DNA of 60,156 nucleotides from positions 1 through 60,156 of the forward strand of contig JAMCTM010000015.1 in the NCBI GenBank assembly GCA_023379465.1, written 5' to 3'. A program made the translations under genes and the position numbers. Source of the DNA: Patescibacteria group bacterium. Its GTDB lineage: Bacteria > Patescibacteria > Microgenomatia > Levybacterales > UBA12049. Positions 1 through 8,438 of this stretch are shown one piece after another; position 1 is the first letter of the stretch; every line of letters begins with the position of its first letter. The notes under the pieces were generated by a model that was not told the origin of the DNA, searched no databases, and worked only from the letters and a program-made list of their open reading frames with translations.

Positions 1-1026
1 GCGGTTGGGGAAGCGGTTGATAAGTATGGCATCGGTACAGGCTACAGAACCCTTGCCGGCACGCATACGCTTCATCTTGAACTCGAAAAAGCAATCGCGG
101 AATTTAAAGGAACAGAGGCGGCGGTTGTTTTTTCAAGCGCCTATATGGCAAATTGTGCGGCTATTCAAACCATTATCGGCAAGGAAGATATTGTTATTTC
201 CGACGAGCTGAATCACGCCTCAATTATTGACGCAATTAGGCTTTCTCAGGTTAAAAACAAGCTTATTTATAAGCACAGGGACATTAAGAGCCTGGAAGAG
301 GAGTTGCAAACCGCCGCGAAACTTTCTGAAACTCCGAAATCAAATGGAGAAACCCCTCTTATTTTAATAGTAACCGACGGTGTGTTTTCCATGGACGGGG
401 ATTTAGCGCCTCTGCCTGATATTGTTAAACTGGCTGAAAAATACGGTGTTTTAACCATGGTTGACGACGCTCACGGCGAAGGGGTTTTGGGAAAAGGAGG
501 GCGAGGGATTGTGGATCATTTCGGATTGGTAGGCAAGATAGATATTGAGGTTGGCAGCTTATCCAAAGCGTTTTCCGTTTTAGGGGGATTTATCGCGGGA
601 AGAAAGGCACTAATTGATTTTTATAACCAGAAGGCAAGACAGAGGTTATTTTCCATTGCCCTGACTATTCCTGACGCGGCTGCCTCTCTTGAGGCAATTA
701 GGATTCTTGAGGAATCGGACGCGGTTGTTAAAAAATTGTGGGAGAACGTAAATTATCTGAAAGCGGAATTTAAAAAATTGGGTTTTGATACCGGATACTC
801 CGAAACCCCTATTACGCCTGTCATGCTGGGAGATGATGAAATAGCGAAAAAGTTTAGCGTAAGGCTTTTTGAAGAGGGTGTTTTTGCGAGCGCCATAGTT
901 TTTCCAATGGTTCCCAAAGGCAAAGCAAGAATTAGGGTAATTCCCTCTGCTATTCATTCTAAAAAAGACCTGGATTTTGCGGTTGGCGCTTTTAGCAAAA
1001 TAGCCAAAGAACTCCACGTGCTATAA
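1..1026 (+). CDS. Alpha-oxoamine synthase family PLP enzyme (KBL/BioF/SPT-like), 5' end missing
   Basis: The frame is open from base 1, so the N-terminus lies outside the window; the first ATG at 145 is internal. Visible residues match fold-type I PLP enzymes that condense an acyl-CoA with an amino acid (glycine C-acetyltransferase, 8-amino-7-oxononanoate synthase, serine palmitoyltransferase). Landmarks in order are the [18 protein letters not shown] segment near the start, the [11 protein letters not shown] motif that contacts the cofactor, and [11 protein letters not shown], whose Lys is the likely PLP Schiff base. The C-terminal small domain is complete. Substrate cannot be told from sequence; no biotin or threonine-degradation genes are nearby. 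The stop lies 7 nt before murB, which has its own promoter. Confidence 0.85.
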   Translation, partial: AVGEAVDKYGIGTGYRTLAGTHTLHLELEKAIAEFKGTEAAVVFSSAYMANCAAIQTIIGKEDIVISDELNHASIIDAIRLSQVKNKLIYKHRDIKSLEEELQTAAKLSETPKSNGETPLILIVTDGVFSMDGDLAPLPDIVKLAEKYGVLTMVDDAHGEGVLGKGGRGIVDHFGLVGKIDIEVGSLSKAFSVLGGFIAGRKALIDFYNQKARQRLFSIALTIPDAAASLEAIRILEESDAVVKKLWENVNYLKAEFKKLGFDTGYSETPITPVMLGDDEIAKKFSVRLFEEGVFASAIVFPMVPKGKARIRVIPSAIHSKKDLDFAVGAFSKIAKELHVL

Positions 1027-1036
1027 TTTCTTCATG
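1019..1036 (+). promoter_or_regulatory. Extended -10 promoter of murB, leaderless start
   Basis: TGC precedes TATAAT (1022-1027) and the murB ATG follows after only 6 nt. Transcription would start at or next to the ATG, leaving no room for a ribosome-binding site. The box overlaps the end of the upstream gene. Confidence 0.6.
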
Positions 1037-2002
1037 ACTGTTTTCGAAGATTTACCTCTTAAGGATATTCTCTACTACAAAATCGGCGGCAGGGCAAGAT
1101 TTGTGGCAGAGATTCACAACCGAGAAGATCTTCAGGATGCTTTGGAGTTTGCTGTAAAGAATCATATTACAAATATCCTTCCCTTAGGTCTTGGTTCAAA
1201 TATTTTAATCAGCGATAAGGATTTTAGGGGATTGGTTTTGTGGTTTACAAAACCAGATGCTAATCTTATCAAAAGAAAATCAGAAGCTATTATTGAGTCT
1301 TTTTCTTCCAATACCCTAGATCAGGTAATAAACTTTGCTTTTGAGAATCATCTTACCGGTCTTGAATGGGCCGGGGGGTTACCCTCGACCGTTGGCGCGG
1401 CGATAAGGGGCAATGTTGGCGCTTTTGGCGGCGAAATTAAAGACTGCGTAAAAGAGATTGAAGCTCTTGAATTGTCGGATAATGGTTCTTTCAGGAATTT
1501 AAGATTTACGAATTATGATTTACGATTTTCCTACAGATCGAGTTTGATTAAAGAAAATAAAAATTTAATTATTACGGATGTATTTTTTAAACTTAAAAAA
1601 GCCCACGGAAAAGATCTGGAAGAAGCGAAAAAAGTTTACGAGGCGAATATTAATTACAGAAAAAATCATCATCCGACAGAATATCCGTCCTGCGGTTCGG
1701 TTTTTAAAAATATCACGGATTTTGGCCAAGTGCGAAAAATGATTGAGACATGGCCGGATATCCAATCATTGGTTGAAAAAAACTGGCACGGCAAGGTTTC
1801 GATGGGCTATATCATCGGAAGATTAGGATTTCCGGGCCGAATTATTGGGGGGGCGCAGGTTTCGGAAAAACACAGTAATTATATTGTTAATCTCGGAAGT
1901 GCCACTTTCAACGATGTTTATTTCATAATCCAAAAAATAAAAGAAAAATTTTATGCCACTTTCGGTTTTTATCCGCAGGAGGAAGCGGAAATAATTAAGT
2001 AA
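1034..2002 (+). CDS. murB: UDP-N-acetylenolpyruvoylglucosamine reductase MurB
   Basis: Cytosolic FAD enzyme that reduces UDP-GlcNAc-enolpyruvate to UDP-MurNAc with NADPH, the second committed step of peptidoglycan synthesis. 322 aa, normal length. Visible motifs are KIGGRA near the N-terminus, the FAD-binding LGLGSNILISD (about 51-61), GLEWAGGLPSTVGAA (about 108-122), the FSYRSS loop (about 165-170), and CGSVFKN (about 220), which holds the catalytic Ser. The C-terminal SEKHSNYIVN and the Glu-rich YPQEEAE fit the last catalytic Glu region. A short near-repeat (1495-1529) adds the NLRFTNYDLRFS stretch just before the YRSS loop. The start is fixed by the -10 box 6 nt upstream. Confidence 0.95.
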   Translation: MTVFEDLPLKDILYYKIGGRARFVAEIHNREDLQDALEFAVKNHITNILPLGLGSNILISDKDFRGLVLWFTKPDANLIKRKSEAIIESFSSNTLDQVINFAFENHLTGLEWAGGLPSTVGAAIRGNVGAFGGEIKDCVKEIEALELSDNGSFRNLRFTNYDLRFSYRSSLIKENKNLIITDVFFKLKKAHGKDLEEAKKVYEANINYRKNHHPTEYPSCGSVFKNITDFGQVRKMIETWPDIQSLVEKNWHGKVSMGYIIGRLGFPGRIIGGAQVSEKHSNYIVNLGSATFNDVYFIIQKIKEKFYATFGFYPQEEAEIIK

Positions 2003-2013
2003 AACAAAAATTA

Positions 2014-2032
2014 TGCTAAAATAGAGTTTATG
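2014..2032 (+). promoter_or_regulatory. Extended -10 promoter of lysS, leaderless start
   Basis: TGC then TAAAAT (2017-2022), with the lysS ATG 7 nt further on. It has the same architecture as the murB and secA promoters. Confidence 0.6.
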
Positions 2033-3460
2033 GAGGAGTACAATTTAAAAGAAATAAGGCTTGAAAAGCTGAAAAAACTAAGAGAGTTAGGCATTAATCC
2101 TTATCCGCCCTCTTTTGATAAAAAGCAAACTATTGCCGATTGCTTAAAGAGCTCTGGTAAAACTGTAAAAACCGCAGGCAGAATTTTTTCCTACAGGGAA
2201 CATGGAAATATCGCCTTTGCCGACTTAAAAGATGACAGCGGTAAAATACAGATATTTTTTCAAAAAAAACTTTTGGGAGAAACTTTCAAAAATCTTAAAC
2301 TCTTGGACATTGGGGATTACATTGGAGTTGAAGGAGAAGTTGTTAAAACAACAGCGGGAGAAATTTCTATTTCTCCGATCTCTTTTACATTACTTACAAA
2401 GTCTCTTCTTCCCTTGCCGAGCGAGTGGTTTGGACTTAAGGATATTGAGACAAGATTAAGAAAGCGTTACCTGGATTTGCTTTTTAATCCTGACTTGAAA
2501 GATATTTTTAGAAAAAAGGCTGTTTTTTGGCAGAGCATTAGAAAGTATCTGGTTGAAAAAGGATTTTTGGAGGTTGAAAATCCGGCTTTGGAACCGATCC
2601 CCGGAGGAGCGGACGCAAGGCCTTTTATTACCCACCATAATGCCTTGGATATAGATTTATATTTGCGAATTTCGCTTGAGCTCTATCAAAAAAGACTTTT
2701 GGTTGGAGGATATGAAAAGGTGTTTGAAATTGGAAAAGTCTTTAGGAACGAAGGGGTTGATTCGGAGCATCTACAGGATTATACGCAAATGGAATTTTAT
2801 TGGGCTTATGCTAACTATGAGGATCTAATGATAATGCTTGAGGATATGTATAAAAAGGTTACCAAAGAAACCTTCGGAACTCTAAAAATAAAATCTCAAG
2901 GCCAGGAGATAGACTGGGGGAGAAAATGGGAAAAAGTGGATTATTTCGAGGCGTTTAAAAAGGCAACAGGTATTGACCTAAACGATGTTTCCAAGGAAGA
3001 ACTCCTGAAGAAAGCAAGAGAATTAAGATTAAGTCCCGAGGAAAATTTAGGCAAGGGCCGTTTGATAGACCTTATTTATAAAAAAAGAGTAAGACCTTTT
3101 ATAATCCAGCCGACATTTCTTATAAATCATCCGGTTGAGGTTTCGCCTCTTGCGAAAAGAGATCCAAAAAATCCAAACAAGGTGCAAAGGCTTCAGATTT
3201 TGGCTTATGGGTCGGAACTTGGCAACGGTTTTTCGGAACTTAATGACCCTATTGATCAAAGGAAGAGATTTGAAGAGCAGGCAAGATTAAGAAAGGCCGG
3301 GGATGAAGAGGCGCAGATGATGGATACGGATTTTGTTGAAGCCCTAGAGTACGGTATGCCGCCGGCGGCAGGTTTTGGTTTGTCGGAAAGACTTTTTGCC
3401 TTTCTGGTTGATATGCCGATGAGAGAAGCAGTATTTTTTCCTCCTCTCAGGTCCAAATAG
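2030..3460 (+). CDS. lysS: Lysyl-tRNA synthetase, class II
   Basis: Charges tRNA-Lys with lysine. 476 aa, the usual length for bacterial class II LysRS. An N-terminal OB fold (VKTAGRIFSYREHGNIAF, about 45-62) binds the anticodon. The class II catalytic core follows: motif 1 around GFLEVENPALEP, motif 2 as VFRNEG (about 236-241) followed by TQMEFYWAYA, and motif 3 as GFGLSERLFAFLVD (about 448-461) with the conserved Arg. The start at 2030 is set by the TAAAAT box 7 nt upstream. It probably shares a transcript with rdgB, which begins 11 nt after the stop. Confidence 0.96.
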   Translation: MEEYNLKEIRLEKLKKLRELGINPYPPSFDKKQTIADCLKSSGKTVKTAGRIFSYREHGNIAFADLKDDSGKIQIFFQKKLLGETFKNLKLLDIGDYIGVEGEVVKTTAGEISISPISFTLLTKSLLPLPSEWFGLKDIETRLRKRYLDLLFNPDLKDIFRKKAVFWQSIRKYLVEKGFLEVENPALEPIPGGADARPFITHHNALDIDLYLRISLELYQKRLLVGGYEKVFEIGKVFRNEGVDSEHLQDYTQMEFYWAYANYEDLMIMLEDMYKKVTKETFGTLKIKSQGQEIDWGRKWEKVDYFEAFKKATGIDLNDVSKEELLKKARELRLSPEENLGKGRLIDLIYKKRVRPFIIQPTFLINHPVEVSPLAKRDPKNPNKVQRLQILAYGSELGNGFSELNDPIDQRKRFEEQARLRKAGDEEAQMMDTDFVEALEYGMPPAAGFGLSERLFAFLVDMPMREAVFFPPLRSK

Positions 3461-3471
3461 CAGTCCCGCAA

Positions 3472-4068
3472 ATGAAAAGTTTATTGATCGCGACCACAAA
3501 TGAAGGGAAACGAAAGGAGATATCCTCTTTTTTATCGGATCTGCCGGTTGAGCTTTTGTCCTTGAAGGATCTTGGGATAAACGTTGATTTCGAGGAAGAT
3601 GGAAAAACCTACAAAGAAAATTCACAGAAAAAAGCACTTTTTTATGCTCAAAAATCAGGACTTCCGGCAATTGCCGATGACGGGGGACTGGAAATTTCAG
3701 CACTAGGCGGAGAGCCCGGAATAAAAAGCCGGCGATGGTTAGGTTATGAGGCAACGGATCAGGAATTGATAAATCATATGATTAAAGTTTCCAGAGAACT
3801 GCCGGACAAGAACAGAAAAGCCCGTTTTGTAACGGTTGTTTCTTTTGCTCTGCCCAGCGGCAAGGTTTGGGAGAGCTTGGGTCAAGTGGAAGGAGAAATA
3901 GCCAGGAAACCCTATCTAAAACTTCTTAAAGGCTATCCTTATCGCTCTTTTTTCTATATTCCTAAGCTGAAAAAATATTATCACGAGAATCAATTATCAG
4001 AGAAGGAAGAAAAGTTGTATAATCATAGATATAAGGCAATTAAAAAACTTAGAAACGTATATCTTTGA
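3472..4068 (+). CDS. rdgB: Non-canonical purine NTP pyrophosphatase (RdgB/HAM1 family)
   Basis: Hydrolyses dITP, ITP and XTP to monophosphates, keeping deaminated purines out of DNA and RNA. 198 aa, typical. The N-terminal TTNEGKRKEI (8-17) is the family's TxNxxK nucleotide-binding motif. ADDGGLEISALGGEPGI (about 67-83) matches the metal-binding ADDSGLEVxALGG motif, with Gly in place of the usual Ser. NHRYKAIKKL near the end corresponds to the SHRxxAxxxL motif. The middle is somewhat diverged (YIPKLKKYYHEN replaces the usual Pro/Gly-rich loop). It follows lysS closely and serS follows it. Confidence 0.9.
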   Translation: MKSLLIATTNEGKRKEISSFLSDLPVELLSLKDLGINVDFEEDGKTYKENSQKKALFYAQKSGLPAIADDGGLEISALGGEPGIKSRRWLGYEATDQELINHMIKVSRELPDKNRKARFVTVVSFALPSGKVWESLGQVEGEIARKPYLKLLKGYPYRSFFYIPKLKKYYHENQLSEKEEKLYNHRYKAIKKLRNVYL

Positions 4069-4098
4069 GTTTTGATTTTTAACTTTTGATTTTATTTT

Positions 4099-5361
4099 AT
4101 GTTGGATATAAAACTTATTCGCGAGCAGCCTGAAGCTGTCCAAAAAGCCGCAAAAGATAAAAATATCGAAGTTGATATTGCTCATATTTTGGAGATTGAT
4201 AAAAAACATCGTGAGCTTTCGCAATCCGTCCAAAGACTTCGGCAAGAGCGTAATGAGTTTACGCGGTCTTTAAAAGGCAAGCCGGCATTAGAACAAATCG
4301 AAAAAGGCAAAGAATTAAAAACCCGATTAGAAAAAGAAGAACACGCCCTTACCGCAGTTTTTGAGGAATTAAACAATGAATTATTTAAGATTCCAAACCC
4401 CGCAAAAAACGATGTAAAAGTTGGAAAAGATGACAGCGAAAATAAAGTTTTGAAAGAAAGGCAATATAAAGAACCGACAAAATTTGATTTTATACCCAAA
4501 GACCATTTAGCTTTAGGAGAACTTTTAGATATTATTGATGTTAAAACAGCGGCAAAAGTTTCCGGTGCGCGTTTTGCCTATCTTAAAAATGAAGGAGTTG
4601 TTTTGGAATTAGCGCTGGTGCAATTTGCTTTAGAAATCCTAACTAAGGAAAGGTTTACCCCTGTTATTCCCCCTGTTCTCATTAAAACAGAGGTAATGAA
4701 AGGATTAGGATATATGGAAAATGGAGGGGGCGAAGATATGTTTATTTTATCCAAAGATAATCTTGTTTTGGTAGGAACTGCCGAGCATGCTTTAGTACCG
4801 ATGCATAAAGATGAAGTTTTTTCAAAAAAAGATTTACCAGAAAGATATGTTGGTTTTTCGTCAGCTTTCAGAAGAGAAGCAGGCAGTTACGGAAAAGACA
4901 CCCGCGGAATCCTGCGCGTTCATCAGTTTGATAAAGTAGAGATGGTTTCTTTCGTGAAGGCAGGGGATGATGATAAAGAACACGAATATCTTTTATCGCT
5001 TGAGGAAAAATTGTTCCAAATGCTTGAGATACCATATCAAGTAGTAAAGATGTGTACTGGAGATTTAGGATTTCCGGCGGCAAGAAAATATGACATAGAG
5101 GCATGGATACCTTCTCAAAATAAATATCGGGAGGTAACATCTGTTTCTACAGTTACGGATTTTCAGTCGCGAAGGCTAAATATCAAATATCAAGACGCAT
5201 CCGGAGAAAGAAAGTTTGTTAATATTTTAAACGGGACCGCGTTCGCGATAGGACGAACCATTATCGCGATTTTGGAGAACTACCAGCAAAAAGACGGATC
5301 AATTCTTATTCCTAAAGTATTGCAAAAGTATATAGGCAAAACCGTTCTTTCGCCCCGGTAA
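4099..5361 (+). CDS. serS: Seryl-tRNA synthetase
   Basis: Charges tRNA-Ser (and the selenocysteine tRNA, if present) with serine. 420 aa, normal. Residues 1-105 form the Lys/Glu-rich antiparallel coiled coil that grips the long variable arm of tRNA-Ser. The class II core has motif 2 as FRREAGSYGKDTRGILRVHQF (spread over about 257-277) and motif 3 as FAIGRTIIAILENYQ (about 383-397) with the conserved Arg. The 30-nt spacer from rdgB contains a short TTTTGATTTT direct repeat, one of the A/T-rich repeats seen across the window. The run of aminoacylation genes ends here. Confidence 0.96.
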   Translation: MLDIKLIREQPEAVQKAAKDKNIEVDIAHILEIDKKHRELSQSVQRLRQERNEFTRSLKGKPALEQIEKGKELKTRLEKEEHALTAVFEELNNELFKIPNPAKNDVKVGKDDSENKVLKERQYKEPTKFDFIPKDHLALGELLDIIDVKTAAKVSGARFAYLKNEGVVLELALVQFALEILTKERFTPVIPPVLIKTEVMKGLGYMENGGGEDMFILSKDNLVLVGTAEHALVPMHKDEVFSKKDLPERYVGFSSAFRREAGSYGKDTRGILRVHQFDKVEMVSFVKAGDDDKEHEYLLSLEEKLFQMLEIPYQVVKMCTGDLGFPAARKYDIEAWIPSQNKYREVTSVSTVTDFQSRRLNIKYQDASGERKFVNILNGTAFAIGRTIIAILENYQQKDGSILIPKVLQKYIGKTVLSPR

Positions 5362-5619
5362 TAATCTCCAATAAAAATTTTTATTTTTAAATTTCTAATT
5401 TTTAAGCAATACCTCTGCGAATTTTTAAAATTTAATATTCGATAGTTAAAAATTAAATAAAAATTAGGAATTATGAATTGAAAGTTAATTTTGTGATTTT
5501 TGTTGCTATTCCAACCTAAATTACCACTTTTGAAGCAAGGAGAAATGCTTGACAAATGATAAAAAATTATTCACGATTTATTTAGCTTATTTAAGAGTTG
5601 GGAGGGGGTGATAAAAAAC
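5362..5619. other. A/T-rich intergenic stretch with short repeats
   Basis: No gene is apparent. The stretch has very A/T-rich near-repeats, including ctaattttt (5396-5404) matched by its complement aaaaattag (about 5459-5467), which may fold into a long weak stem. A TTGACA hexamer lies at 5549-5554, but no convincing -10 box follows at 16-18 nt. A long Shine-Dalgarno-like tract (GGGAGGGGGTGAT, 5600-5612) precedes the micro-ORF. Confidence 0.5.
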
Positions 5620-5652
5620 ATGGCTAAGAAAAAGAAGAAAAAGAAGAAGTAG
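5620..5652 (+). CDS. Micro-ORF MAK8: Met-Ala followed by eight lysines
   Basis: ATG GCT followed by eight Lys codons (AAG/AAA) and TAG encodes a 10-residue peptide. It is preceded by a strongly purine-rich Shine-Dalgarno tract, far stronger than at most genes here, which argues that it is translated. Runs of Lys codons are known to slow or stall ribosomes. Directly after the stop lie two mutually exclusive hairpins and a third, terminator-like hairpin, then the secA promoter. It could be a leader peptide sensing translation state, an independent micro-protein, or a purine-rich part of a small RNA. No known family is recognised. Expression is inferred from the ribosome-binding site only. Confidence 0.45.
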   Translation: MAKKKKKKKK

Positions 5653-5700
5653 AATTGGTAATTTTTCCGCCATCGGCGGAGTACCAATTGATCAGTTGGT
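5653..5700 (+). promoter_or_regulatory. Mutually exclusive hairpins after the poly-lysine ORF
   Basis: AATTGGTA (5653-5660) pairs with TACCAATT (5682-5689), enclosing a TCCGCC/GGCGGA hairpin (5666-5671 with 5675-5680). The same ACCAATT (5683-5689) can instead pair with AGTTGGT (5694-5700) across a GATC loop. The two folds cannot coexist, a layout typical of attenuators and riboswitch expression platforms. No known riboswitch class is recognised. Confidence 0.5.
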
Positions 5701-5701
5701 A

Positions 5702-5736
5702 AACCCTGAAGTAGAATAAATTCACTTCAGGGTTTT
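5702..5736 (+). terminator. Terminator-like hairpin upstream of secA
   Basis: A perfect 11-bp stem pairs AACCCTGAAGT (5702-5712) with ACTTCAGGGTT (5724-5734) around an 11-nt loop, followed by a short T run (5733-5736). The U tract is short, so termination efficiency is uncertain. It would end transcripts coming from the poly-lysine ORF just before the secA promoter. Confidence 0.55.
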
Positions 5737-5737
5737 A

Positions 5738-5756
5738 TGTTAAAATAAAGAATATG
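5738..5756 (+). promoter_or_regulatory. Extended -10 promoter of secA, leaderless start
   Basis: TGT then TAAAAT (5741-5746), with the secA ATG 7 nt later. It lies directly after the terminator-like hairpin, so secA can be transcribed independently of the poly-lysine unit. Confidence 0.6.
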
Positions 5757-8432
5757 TTAAATTTTCTAGGCCGCTTTTTTGACTCAAACGAAAAACAGCT
5801 GGAAAGGGTAAGATCTGTTATCCTGGAAATAAACGCCCTGGAGGAGAAAATAAAAAAACTGAAGGATAAAGATTTTCCTAAAAAAACCGAAGAATTTAAA
5901 CAAAGAATAAAAAACGGAGAATCCTTAGATCTTTTGCTGCCAGAGGCATTTGCCCTGTGCCGCGAGGCATCCAGAAGGACAATGGGACAGAGACATTTTG
6001 ATGTGCAGCTTATGGCCTCTGCTGTGCTTTCTGCCGGTAAAATCGCGGAGCAAAAAACAGGAGAAGGAAAAACCCTATCCGCTGTGCCCGCCCTTTTTCT
6101 CCACTCCCTAACAGGCAGAAATGTTCATTTGGTTACGGTAAACGATTATCTGGCCCGCCGCGATGCCGGCTGGATGGGTCCTATTTTTAATTTTTTGGGA
6201 GTTTCCGTCTCTTCGATAATTTCCGAACAGTCTTTTATCTTTGACCCCTCTTTTATAAATAAACCAGCCAGTGATTTTCGGCTTTATCACCTAAGGCCTG
6301 TTTCAAGACAGGAGGCATATAAGGCGGATATTACCTACGGTATTAATTCCGAATTTGGCTTTGATTATCTAAGGGATAATATGGCGCAAAATGCCGCCGA
6401 TGTTGTGCAAAGGGATTACTATTTTGCGATCGTGGATGAGGTAGATTCTGTTTTGATAGACGAGGCGAGAACTCCCCATATTATTTCGGCTCCTCAAGAC
6501 GAGCCGTCTCAAAAGTATTACGAATACGCGAGACTGGTTGATAAATTAACCCAGGATACGGATTACAAAATAGACGAGAAGCTTAGAACCGCCCATTTAA
6601 CCGATCACGGTATTGCCAAAATAGAAAAACTCTATGGGGTTTCCAATATCTACGAAAAAGACTTTGACACGGTTTATCACTTGGAAGCGGCGTTAAAAGC
6701 CAGAACCCTTTTTCATAAAGAAAAGGACTATATTGTAAAAGATGATCAGGTTATCTTGGTTGACGAATTTACAGGACGGCTTATGGTGGGAAGACGGCTT
6801 TCCGAAGGATTGCATCAGGCGCTGGAGGCAAAAGAGGGGGTTAGTATTCAGAAAGAGTCAAAGACCTTGGCTACTGTTTCTCTTCAGAACTATTTTAGGA
6901 TGTATGAAAAATTGGCAGGCATGACAGGTACTGCCGTTACGGAAGCGGAGGAGTTTCAAAAGATATATAAATTAGACGTGGTGGTTATTCCAACGAATAA
7001 AACAATGATAAGAAAGGATTATCAGGATGCTATTTATAAAACAAGCAGGGCAAAGTTTTCGGCGATAGCCAACGAAATTGAAGAGGCGCATAAAAGAGGA
7101 CAGCCCGTTTTGGTCGGGACGACATCTATAGATAAGAACGAAATAATATCGGAGCTTCTTCGAAGGCGGGGGATCAGGCACGAGGTTTTAAACGCCAAGA
7201 ATCATGAAAGAGAAGCCGAAATTATAGCCAAGGCCGGAGAAAAGGGTGCCGTTACCGTTGCGACCAACATGGCCGGCAGGGGAGTGGATATTGTGCTAGG
7301 CGGAGACACCCCGAAGGCAGCGGACGGGAAAGAACCCAGGAACACTTCTTTATGGAGAGAATGGGAGAAAAAGCATAACGAAGTTTTGGATCTTGGCGGA
7401 TTATATGTTATAGGGACAGAGCGTCACGAATCAAGGCGCATAGATAACCAGTTAAGGGGAAGATCGGGCAGACAGGGGGATCCCGGATCATCAAGGTTTT
7501 TTGTGGCATTGGATGATGAAATAATGCGTCTTTTTGGCGGAGATACCATCGCAAAACTTATGACACGCTTTAAAATGCCGGAGGATGTCCCTTTGGAGCA
7601 CCCATTAGTTTCAAGAGCGATAGAACAAGCCCAGATAAAAGTGGAGGGATTTAATTTTGATATCAGAAAGCATCTGGTTGAATACGATGATGTATTAAAC
7701 AGGCAAAGAGAAATAATTTACAAAAGACGGCATAAGATTATTGAGGCCGAAGGGAAAGAGGAGAGAGAAAATCTGAAATCGGAGATTCTGGAAAAAATAT
7801 CACTTGCCGTTTCCGGTATCGTTTCGAGGGAGGCTATCGGATATGAAGCGGCTGTTTCGCAGGACGAGAAGATAATAGAGGAATTCGCGACAATCATTCC
7901 TTTTGATTCGGCTTCGAAGGAACAGTTGGTTAAGCAGTTGAACCAAATGCCTGATCATAGCCAAAAAATAGAGTTTTTAAACGGTATTGCCCTTGATGTT
8001 TATAACAGACGGGAAAAGGAGATAGGAGAAGAGATGTCTTATGATATCGAAAGATTTGTTGTTCTTAGGGTTATTGATAATCTTTGGATGGATCATTTGG
8101 ATGCGATAGAAAATCTGCGTCAAGGCATTGGTCTTAGGGGCTACGCCCAGCTTGACCCCCTGGTTGAATATAAAAATGAGGCATACAGAATGTTTGAGGC
8201 TCTTGTTGGAACAATTGATGATGAGATTGTGCACGCAATATACAAGATACAGGTTCAGCTTCCTGCTGTTTCGGAAAGAAAAGAAAAAATAGTAACCCAT
8301 GCCGCCGGCAGTACGCCTTTCCCCGCAGGAGATGAATCCCCCCCTCCATCTCCATCTAAAAAATTAGGCCGCAACGATCTCTGCTGGTGCGGATCCGGTA
8401 AGAAGTATAAGAAGTGCCATTATCCTAATTAA
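5754..8432 (+). CDS. secA: Protein translocase ATPase SecA
   Basis: Motor ATPase that drives unfolded preproteins through SecYEG at the membrane. 892 aa, full length. Walker A is TGEGKTLSA (about 101-109), Walker B is VDEVDSVLIDEARTP (from about 227), and the second helicase half carries the TNMAGRGVDI and GRSGRQGDPG motifs. The C-terminus ends in a SEC-C zinc motif (CWCGSGKKYKKCH), which binds zinc and SecB or ribosomes in other bacteria. The start follows an extended -10 box by 7 nt. It ends 6 nt from the convergent repair gene. With secD and secF at 31952-34256, much of the Sec export machinery is in this window. Confidence 0.98.
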   Translation: MLNFLGRFFDSNEKQLERVRSVILEINALEEKIKKLKDKDFPKKTEEFKQRIKNGESLDLLLPEAFALCREASRRTMGQRHFDVQLMASAVLSAGKIAEQKTGEGKTLSAVPALFLHSLTGRNVHLVTVNDYLARRDAGWMGPIFNFLGVSVSSIISEQSFIFDPSFINKPASDFRLYHLRPVSRQEAYKADITYGINSEFGFDYLRDNMAQNAADVVQRDYYFAIVDEVDSVLIDEARTPHIISAPQDEPSQKYYEYARLVDKLTQDTDYKIDEKLRTAHLTDHGIAKIEKLYGVSNIYEKDFDTVYHLEAALKARTLFHKEKDYIVKDDQVILVDEFTGRLMVGRRLSEGLHQALEAKEGVSIQKESKTLATVSLQNYFRMYEKLAGMTGTAVTEAEEFQKIYKLDVVVIPTNKTMIRKDYQDAIYKTSRAKFSAIANEIEEAHKRGQPVLVGTTSIDKNEIISELLRRRGIRHEVLNAKNHEREAEIIAKAGEKGAVTVATNMAGRGVDIVLGGDTPKAADGKEPRNTSLWREWEKKHNEVLDLGGLYVIGTERHESRRIDNQLRGRSGRQGDPGSSRFFVALDDEIMRLFGGDTIAKLMTRFKMPEDVPLEHPLVSRAIEQAQIKVEGFNFDIRKHLVEYDDVLNRQREIIYKRRHKIIEAEGKEERENLKSEILEKISLAVSGIVSREAIGYEAAVSQDEKIIEEFATIIPFDSASKEQLVKQLNQMPDHSQKIEFLNGIALDVYNRREKEIGEEMSYDIERFVVLRVIDNLWMDHLDAIENLRQGIGLRGYAQLDPLVEYKNEAYRMFEALVGTIDDEIVHAIYKIQVQLPAVSERKEKIVTHAAGSTPFPAGDESPPPSPSKKLGRNDLCWCGSGKKYKKCHYPN

Positions 8433-8438
8433 TTCTCT

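Noticed and set aside
145..1026. First gene starting at the ATG at 145
   Set aside because: The same frame continues open to base 1 with family-conserved residues, so 145 is an internal Met and the gene is cut by the window edge.
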